Shown here piece after piece: positions 7,201 through 11,689 of a DNA stretch of 11,689 nt. The notes under the pieces are model-generated. The model made no database searches. It saw nothing but the letters and a program-made list of their open reading frames with translations, and was not told the DNA's origin. The stretch is from positions 1-11,689 of the forward strand of contig JACMOG010000010.1 in NCBI GenBank assembly GCA_014378125.1, in the 5' to 3' direction. A program made the position numbers and the translations under genes. Every line of letters starts with the position of its first letter. Positions within the stretch are counted from its first letter, which is position 1. The stretch is from Vitreoscilla sp. (GTDB lineage Bacteria; Pseudomonadota; Gammaproteobacteria; Burkholderiales; Burkholderiaceae).

Positions 7201-9579
7201 GGAGTTCGTCCACACGTGGCCCAGGTGGACGCCGGTATTGGTCGTGCCCTTGTAGAAGCGGATCCCGGAGACGAAGCCGGCGACGTCCGCGGTGAAGCGC
7301 ACGCCGAGCTCAACCGCCTGCGGATCGGCGACCGACACCGTGCCGGGCTGGGCCGTCGGGCCGAAGACGTCGCAGGGGCAGGTCAGCGCCGCGCCGGTGG
7401 TGAACGACCAGGTCTTGTTGGCCACCAGCGCGTTGCCGGCCGCGTCCTTGACGCGGGGATCCGTCGCGCCGCCATGCACGACGACCGTGTAAACCGCCTG
7501 CGCGGCGAGCGGCGTGGTGGGCGTCACGATCGCCGAGCGGCTGCCGGCGTCGTAGGTGATCGTCGCGGGCACCAGCGCATTGCTGGAATCGCGCAGTTCG
7601 ACGGTGCTTGCGCCGATGGAGGCCGCGTTCATCGCTTCGCTGAACGTCGCGGCGACCGGCGCGCTGGTGCTGACGCCGGTCGCGCTCGCGGCCGGGGTCG
7701 TGGAACTGACTGTCGGCGCCGCCGTGTCGACGCCGTAGGTGGCGACGTACGTCCCGGAAACGGCGGGGAAGAACGCGTATTCGACGCCCTTGACGCCCGA
7801 CCACGCATAGGTCACGGCGCTTCCCGCGCGCGTGAGGCCGGTCAGCACGCCGGCGGCGGTGCGGGTGGGCACCATGGCATTGAGCCCGACGGCCGTGAGG
7901 TCTGCCGACACTGTGAACGTGAGCGAAGTGCCATTCCACGATTGCGAAGAGAACGACGAGGCGTTGCGTCCGTCCAGCCAGGTCAGCATCTGCCGGGACG
8001 ACACGACCGGCACGCCATGGGCCTTGGCCGAGTTGACCGTGGCGGTGGCCTCGACGGAGTCGACGGCGTCGGTGTGGGCGTTGATGGTGTAGACGCCGTA
8101 GTAGCCCAGCGGCCCGGTGGCGCGGTCCAGCAGGGTGTCGACGGTATAGGGGTAGACCTGTCCCGATTCGTCCGTCATCTGGGACGCCGCCATGTAGACG
8201 TCGACGTAGGTGCCGTCCAGCCTGGCGAAGCGCATCGGCATCGCCGATCCCGTGAAGACGCCCGGGACATTGTTGACCCAGCTCGGCGGCCAGTAGTAAT
8301 ACGACGTGTCGAGCCGGATGCCGTTGCCCAGTTCGACTTCTGCGCCCGTGGACCAGTCGCTCCAGACGATGCAGTGATGCCGCTCCGTGACCGGAGACGG
8401 CAGGCTGACGAACTTCGACTTCCAGTCGGCGAGCTGCGACGAATAGATCGACGCCAGCGACGCCGGCGTGAAGTCGAGGCAGTTGGTGTTGATGTGCAGG
8501 CTGACCTCGAAGCCCTGCGCGGTGTAGGAGGCCGCCTGCGCGTCGGTCAGGGGGGTGCCGGTGAACACGTAGGAGGTGCCGCGAATGCACTCCCAGTTGG
8601 CCACCGAGCATCCCGCGGGGCTTGCCGCGATGAACTGGTCGAAACGTCCGCCGGTGCCGCCGTTGGCATGATCGTCGCCGGTCATGACGATGGCCGCCTT
8701 CTTGGCATTGGGCAGGTACCAGAACCTGGGCAGCGGCTTCGCGTCCATGAGCTGGATCAGGTTGACCAGCAGCCGCTGTTGCTCGTCCGCCTGGGGGATC
8801 GCGATCCTGGCCGGATCGACCCAATCGACCTGCAGGTCGCCCGCGGCCGCGCCGTAGAACTTGTCGTCCGATCGGATCGGCGCCGAACCGTCGCGCTCCT
8901 GGGCCGCCCAAGCGGGGTTGCCTTGACGTGTATAGACGACCGAGGTCGCCAGGTCGAACGCGAATGCGGCGGCCTTGCCCAGGCCCGCGGCGTTGAGCGT
9001 GACCGCCGGATTGCCCGTCGACGACGTCGCCGTGCTGTAAAGGGTCGCCAGGCGCGTGGCGCCGTTCGTGGAAAACACCTTGGCCGCGCTGTGGAACTGC
9101 ATCGTGTCGCCGACGATGCCGTTGCCGGGCAAGCTGGTGGTATCGACCTGCAGATAGCCGCTGGCCAGGCTCGTGCCGGACGCCGTGATGCCAAGCACGC
9201 TCGCAAGCGAGGCATCGGGCGCCATCACGATGAGGTTGCCGCCTGCGTTCACCCAATTGGTCAGCAGCGTGACCTGTGCGGATGGCACCGTCATCTGCGC
9301 CACGATGACCACGTCGTAGCCCGCCAGTACCGTCGACGTGAGTGCCGACACATCGGCGACGGCGAATTCGTTGAGACCTTCGGTGCGGAGGATCTCCGCG
9401 TAGTAGGCGGAGAACGTGGACGTGCCGGATGTCACGACCAGGATCGGCCCTCCCGGTCCCTGGCTCGGATTTCGAGCGGCTGCCGCCATGAGCGGCATCG
9501 CGAGTGCCAGGAGGAATGCCAGCGCCGCGAGGAGCAGCCAGGTCAGCCGAATCGACCGGCGCATTGGATCGTGCAACAT
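4252..9579 (-). CDS. giant secreted multidomain protein: deacetylase-like, DMFase-beta-like, two DUF4082
   Basis: This is an intact 1775-residue reading frame. A signal peptide spans about 1-36 (basic MRRSIRLTW, then a Leu/Ala core and AAAA cleavage region). Domains in order: Rossmann/GATase1-like (44-280, with GYDVVIVAQ and NAGGNLIVMAPD); polysaccharide-deacetylase-like (286-540, with TGDDH at 300-304, LHINTN at 361-366 and LDTSYYYWP at 423-431); a small beta region; SbsA-type Ig (620-728); DUF4082 (734-892); second SbsA-type Ig (900-1008); an N,N-dimethylformamidase-beta-like domain (about 1018-1505, with YRMGYYGG, NEYGG, VGHDEYW, FFSGNEVFWK); another Ig-like domain (1515-1608); and a second DUF4082 (1613-1773). 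No LPXTG or PEP-CTERM anchor is seen; it ends VIFSPN. ATG 9579 is preceded by AGAGGA (9586-9591) at good distance. It is probably exported and perhaps acts on exopolysaccharide or amide bonds. Domain calls are from recalled motifs; function is unknown. Confidence 0.85.
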   Translation of the reverse strand: MLHDPMRRSIRLTWLLLAALAFLLALAMPLMAAAARNPSQGPGGPILVVTSGTSTFSAYYAEILRTEGLNEFAVADVSALTSTVLAGYDVVIVAQMTVPSAQVTLLTNWVNAGGNLIVMAPDASLASVLGITASGTSLASGYLQVDTTSLPGNGIVGDTMQFHSAAKVFSTNGATRLATLYSTATSSTGNPAVTLNAAGLGKAAAFAFDLATSVVYTRQGNPAWAAQERDGSAPIRSDDKFYGAAAGDLQVDWVDPARIAIPQADEQQRLLVNLIQLMDAKPLPRFWYLPNAKKAAIVMTGDDHANGGTGGRFDQFIAASPAGCSVANWECIRGTSYVFTGTPLTDAQAASYTAQGFEVSLHINTNCLDFTPASLASIYSSQLADWKSKFVSLPSPVTERHHCIVWSDWSTGAEVELGNGIRLDTSYYYWPPSWVNNVPGVFTGSAMPMRFARLDGTYVDVYMAASQMTDESGQVYPYTVDTLLDRATGPLGYYGVYTINAHTDAVDSVEATATVNSAKAHGVPVVSSRQMLTWLDGRNASSFSSQSWNGTSLTFTVSADLTAVGLNAMVPTRTAAGVLTGLTRAGSAVTYAWSGVKGVEYAFFPAVSGTYVATYGVDTAAPTVSSTTPAASATGVSTSAPVAATFSEAMNAASIGASTVELRDSSNALVPATITYDAGSRSAIVTPTTPLAAQAVYTVVVHGGATDPRVKDAAGNALVANKTWSFTTGAALTCPCDVFGPTAQPGTVSVADPQAVELGVRFTADVAGFVSGIRFYKGTTNTGVHLGHVWTNSGSLLGSATFSGETASGWQQVNFATPVAIAANTVYVASYFTPTGNYSANNGFFASSGVDNPPLHLLKDGVSGGNGLYSYGASSFPSSTWNSSNYWVEPVFTKSNDNNTAPTVLATSPGSNATSEGAVSSITATFSEAIDPSTVTATTMSMTTSLGAPIGGTVAYNGTTRTATFTPSFALPAGSTFNVLLLGGSTDPRIKDATGTAMASTVSWSFTTAAAASACTTPANAIVAENCLPGNPSTDWDVSGAGDTTILGFGTQISVNKGNPITFKVNTTATNYRFDIYRMGYYGGNGARKVATVTPSATLPQVQPSCISDASTGLLDCGNWAVSGSWTVPANAVSGIYFAKVVRADTGGASHIFFVVRDDSSTSKLLFQTSDTTWQAYNEYGGNSLYVGNPAGRAYKVSYNRPFTTRNTASGQDWVFNAEYPMVRFLESNGYDVSYFSGIDADRSGSLILRHPTFLSVGHDEYWSAAQRANVEAARAAGVNLAFFSGNEVFWKTRWENSIDGSATPYRTLVAYKETTANAKIDPTAVWTGTWRDPRFSPPADGNRPENQLTGTLFMNNDTGVEYAITVPAADGKMRLWRNTALANQAPGGVASLPVGTLGYEWDTDADNGVRPVGLVRNSSTTISSIGVLQDYGTNYAQGTLTHYLTLYKHASGARVFGAGTIQWAWGLDSNHDRGNAAPDPSMQQATVNILADMNAQPATLMAGLLPATATADSVAPASTIVSPAAGATVTAGTAVTISGTATDSGGGVVGGIEVSVDGGVTWHPATGRGTWSYSWLPVGAATVTIKSRAADDSANVETPSAGNTVTVKSQACPCSLWPASVVPGSTSIDDSGAVNLGMKFTSDVKGLVSGVRFYKGAGNTGTHIGALWSLSGTLLGSVTFSGETASGWQTMSFASPIQIAANTVYVVSYYAPLGHYAGDNNGFSTAGVDNAPLHALKDGVNGGNGIYLYQSSRGFPNATWLGSNYYVDVIFSPN
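4255..4743 (-). repeat. DUF4082-coding repeat, copy 2
   Basis: This encodes residues 1613-1775 of the giant protein. Like copy 1 it begins with a CPC tripeptide and contains GVRFYKG, TFSGETASGWQ, IAANTVYV, PLHALKDGV and SNYYV. More than half the aligned residues match copy 1 by eye, while the DNA is visibly diverged, so this is an old internal duplication rather than a recent one. Confidence 0.8.
6904..7380 (-). repeat. DUF4082-coding repeat, copy 1
   Basis: This encodes residues 734-892 of the giant protein, starting with CPC (734-736) and including GIRFYKG, TFSGETASGWQ, IAANTVYV, PLHLLKDGV and SNYWV. It sits between the two SbsA-type Ig domains, whereas copy 2 caps the C-terminus. DUF4082 is a beta-rich module of unknown function found in large secreted proteins; a carbohydrate-binding role is plausible but unproved. 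Confidence 0.8.
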
Positions 9580-9656
9580 CTTCGTTCCTCTGTTTTTTTG
9601 TCCGCCCGTACCGACTTTCGGAAAACGGCGGGAGCCCCTTTTCAGGATCGGCGATG

Positions 9657-10700
9657 TCAGCGGCTCGCCTGGCGCGAAACCGTGACCGCCAGCACGCCGC
9701 TGTGCCCGTCGCCATACAGCAATTCACTTCGGTCGCGAACACCGAACGCCAGTGCGTTGACGGCCCCCGCAGATGTTCCGGACTCGGACATGACCGTGCG
9801 TGACGCCAGGTCGAACAGCTTGACCTTGCCGTCCCTGCTGCCCGCCGCCAGCGTGCGACCGTCGTTGCTGAACGCCAGGCTCAACACCGAAGGGCCGCTG
9901 TCCTCGAGCGTGGCGGAGCCCTGCCCGGCGCCGACCTGCCAGACCACGACCTTGCCGTCGTCGCCGGCGCTGGCCAGCGTGCGGCCGTCCGGGCTGAAGG
10001 CGACGGCATTGACTTCGCCCGAGTGGCCGCGCAGATTGGCCACCTGCTGACCGGTGGCCGCATTCCACACCAGCACGCGCGAATTCGCGTCGCCGCCGGC
10101 CACCCACTGCCCGTCGGGACTCACGCTGACCGAGTTAACGAAGTCGGTGGCGCCGCGCAACACGCGCTTCAACTGGCCGGTGCTGGCGTTCCAGAGCATC
10201 ACGCGGGTGTCGTCACCGGAGGTGGCGATCGCGGCGCCGTCGGCACTGGCGCTGACGGATCGCAGCGGATGCTCATGTCCGTGCAGTGTCCACGCAGCGG
10301 CGCCGGTCTCGACGTTCCAGACGCGGACGGCGCTGTCGCGGTCGACACTCACCAGGTAGCGCCCTTCCGACGTGAACACCAGTCCGGCCGCGACGCGGTC
10401 ACCCTGCCCGGTCAATTGCCTGGATTCGGTGCGATTGGTCGCATCGAGCAACGTGACTCGGCCATCGGAATTCGCGACGGCAACCGACTTTCCGTCGGGC
10501 GACGCCACGATGGCCGTGACGCCGACGCGCTTGTACGGTGCCGCATGCCGCGCCGCCGCCTGCGTCGTGGTGGCTGCAGCAGGCTCCCCGGGTGGGGCAA
10601 TGTCGTCCGATCCGCCGCCACATGCCGTGAGCGCTCCAAGAGCGATCACGAGCGTGACCCCTCCGCTGAGGCTCGAGATGCGCCTCGCCGAAAACTCCAT
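9657..10700 (-). CDS. seven-bladed WD40-repeat lipoprotein
   Basis: The product has 347 residues. The N-terminus has a hydrophobic segment (14-26) ending in the lipobox LTAC, so C27 should be lipidated; G28 gives no inner-membrane retention signal, so outer-membrane placement is likely. A Pro/Ala/Thr-rich linker (30-55) leads to seven WD40-type blades starting at about 56, 100, 142, 184, 226, 268 and 309. Clear units are SVDRDSAVRVWNVETG, TSGDDTRVMLWNASTG, SAGDDGKVVVWQVGAG and AFSPDGRTLA; the first and last blades are degenerate. No enzymatic residues are evident, so a protein-binding scaffold is likely. ATG 10700 follows GAGGAG at six bases. It ends 77 bases before the giant gene and shares its direction, so the two may be co-transcribed and the propeller could dock or present the giant protein; that is inference. 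Confidence 0.87.
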   Translation of the reverse strand: MEFSARRISSLSGGVTLVIALGALTACGGGSDDIAPPGEPAAATTTQAAARHAAPYKRVGVTAIVASPDGKSVAVANSDGRVTLLDATNRTESRQLTGQGDRVAAGLVFTSEGRYLVSVDRDSAVRVWNVETGAAAWTLHGHEHPLRSVSASADGAAIATSGDDTRVMLWNASTGQLKRVLRGATDFVNSVSVSPDGQWVAGGDANSRVLVWNAATGQQVANLRGHSGEVNAVAFSPDGRTLASAGDDGKVVVWQVGAGQGSATLEDSGPSVLSLAFSNDGRTLAAGSRDGKVKLFDLASRTVMSESGTSAGAVNALAFGVRDRSELLYGDGHSGVLAVTVSRQASR

Positions 10701-10770
10701 GGCAATCTCCTCGCCGTGACCCTCTTTTGTTTTCCGCCTTGCCCTGCAAGCAGCGGGTCGCTTTCAGAAA

Positions 10771-10796
10771 ATTGTAAGGAATTGCTGTTGAATTCC
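10771..10796 (-). promoter_or_regulatory. AT-rich pocket with TACAAT box and hairpin, candidate promoter/operator
   Basis: Between the kinase and the WD40 gene, a short AT-rich stretch interrupts GC-rich DNA. Read on the minus strand it holds GGAATT, a seven-base spacer and AATTCC (10796-10778), then TACAAT at 10776-10771, a good -10 match about 70 bases before the WD40 start. No convincing -35 is visible. The hairpin has no T-run directly after it, so it is a poor terminator. This may be an internal promoter with an operator-like palindrome; low certainty. Confidence 0.25.
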
Positions 10797-10833
10797 CATC
10801 CCTAGCTGTCGCGTTTGGCTTGCGGCGGCCTGT

Positions 10834-11689
10834 CTACTCGCCGTAGCCATAACCGTAGCCGTAGCCTTCGCCGCGCGAGCCGTCCCCCGATTTGTTCAGC
10901 ACCGACATGACGATCGGGCACTGTTCAAGCGCGGCAAATGCCTGCTGGACGACGTGACGCGGCGTGCGCCCGGCCTCCACCAGCACGACGACCTGTCCCA
11001 GATGCGCGGCGAGCACCCTCGCCTGGTTGGTCATCAGCAAGGGGGGCGCGTCGAAGATGACGATCTGGCGCGGGTTGTCGTGCGCGAGGCGATGCAGCAG
11101 CTTGTCCATGGCGCTGCTCGCCAGCAGTTCCGTCGAGAGATGCTGCCGGTATCCGGCGCGCAGCAACGACAGCTTGGGCACGTTCGTCCGCTGAACCACG
11201 TCGTCGAGAGCGAGGTCGGGATCGGACAGGAGGTCCAGCAAGCCCGCTCCGGGTCCGGCGCCCAGGCGCGCCATCGCGTCCTGGCGGAGGACGTCGGCAT
11301 CGACGAGGAGAACGGACAGATCGATCTCGGTGGCGATGCTCATGGCCAGGTTGATGGAGAAGAAGGTCTTGCCCTCGCCCGGCACCGCGCTGGTCACCAT
11401 GATCAGCGGCAGCCGCTCCGCCGCCGCGTTCTTGCTGCGCGCGTTCTTCAGCAGGGGGCGCTTGATGCTGCGCAGTTCCTCCGCCTGTACCGACCGGGTG
11501 TCGGTGGGCACGAGCTGGCCGGCGCGTTGCAACCCCTCGATGTCGAGCACGATATCGACGCGCGATGTCTCGTGGACAGGGACGGTTGGTGCCGACGGCA
11601 GGGCCATGATCCGCGGCGCCTCGGCCAGGCCGGCAGGACGCGTCGTCGCCACGCCTTCGGGTCGCGCGCCGCCACCGGAGCCGTCGACG
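10834..11689 (-). CDS. exopolysaccharide (XrtA/PEP-CTERM-locus type) tyrosine autokinase, 5' end outside window
   Basis: This is a BY-kinase ATPase module of the CpsD/CapB type, which phosphorylates its own C-terminal tyrosines and controls polysaccharide chain length and export with a Wzz-like membrane partner. Counting from GTG 11652: EELRSIKRPLLKNA (58-71) is the family-typical lead-in; Walker A is SAVPGEGKT (88-96), Walker A' is VLLVDADV (114-121), and Walker B is VIFDAPP (198-204). The tail GEGYGYGYGYGE (261-272) is the tyrosine cluster. The lead-in plus Gly-Tyr tail fits the autokinases of exosortase/XrtA exopolysaccharide loci. No membrane segments are present, so the chain-length protein is a separate gene, probably beyond 11689. 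The frame stays open from GTG 11652 to the window edge with no stop, and family members have a further N-terminal segment, so GTG 11652 is probably not the true start. Confidence 0.88.
   Translation of the reverse strand, partial: VDGSGGGARPEGVATTRPAGLAEAPRIMALPSAPTVPVHETSRVDIVLDIEGLQRAGQLVPTDTRSVQAEELRSIKRPLLKNARSKNAAAERLPLIMVTSAVPGEGKTFFSINLAMSIATEIDLSVLLVDADVLRQDAMARLGAGPGAGLLDLLSDPDLALDDVVQRTNVPKLSLLRAGYRQHLSTELLASSAMDKLLHRLAHDNPRQIVIFDAPPLLMTNQARVLAAHLGQVVVLVEAGRTPRHVVQQAFAALEQCPIVMSVLNKSGDGSRGEGYGYGYGYGE

Noticed and set aside
4375..10050. An 1891-codon open frame on the plus strand, opposite the giant gene and part of the WD40 gene.
   Set aside because: Over the giant gene it lies exactly codon-on-codon opposite the real frame, so it stays open simply because TTA, CTA and TCA codons are avoided in GC-rich DNA. 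Its translation is Arg/Gly/Val-rich with no recognisable domain, while the minus strand encodes clear domains, a signal peptide and a ribosome site.

Overview
The window is GC-rich chromosomal DNA with dense coding and GC-biased third codon positions. Together with an E. coli-type argininosuccinate synthase and the style of the polysaccharide genes, this suggests a betaproteobacterium of the Burkholderiales. That placement is inference; no rRNA or other strict marker is present.

Layout: (1) Positions 2-430 hold the 3' end of argG, closed by a clear intrinsic terminator at 457-484. (2) Positions 485-847 form a 363-base non-coding stretch with two small repeat families and presumably the promoter of the next operon. 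(3) Positions 848-4204 hold a tight plus-strand operon of four sugar-nucleotide genes: a WbpD/WlbB-like N-acetyltransferase, a Gfo/Idh/MocA oxidoreductase, a DegT/DnrJ/EryC1/StrS (WbpE-like) PLP aminotransferase and a NeuD/PglD-like acyltransferase. (4) Facing it on the minus strand, read right to left, are the C-terminal part of a cytoplasmic BY-type tyrosine autokinase of the exopolysaccharide/exosortase (XrtA) locus type (11689-10834), a seven-bladed WD40 lipoprotein (10700-9657), and a 1775-residue secreted multidomain protein (9579-4252).

How they may work together: oxidation, transamination and N-acetylation at a sugar carbon is the logic of the WbpB-WbpE-WbpD route to 2,3-diamino-2,3-dideoxy sugars, so the plus-strand operon probably supplies an acetamido-sugar nucleotide for an extracellular polysaccharide. 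The kinase normally controls chain length and export of such a polymer together with a Wzz-like partner, which would lie beyond the right edge. No glycosyltransferase, flippase, polymerase or UDP-sugar 6-dehydrogenase is inside the window.

The most unusual item is the giant protein. It joins a signal peptide, a Rossmann/GATase-like domain, a deacetylase-like domain, two SbsA-type Ig domains, a dimethylformamidase-beta-like domain that appears to keep candidate iron-site residues, another Ig-like domain and two copies of DUF4082. It is encoded directly after a WD40 lipoprotein and the kinase. I read it as a candidate uncharacterised exopolysaccharide- or amide-modifying surface enzyme; this function is inference.
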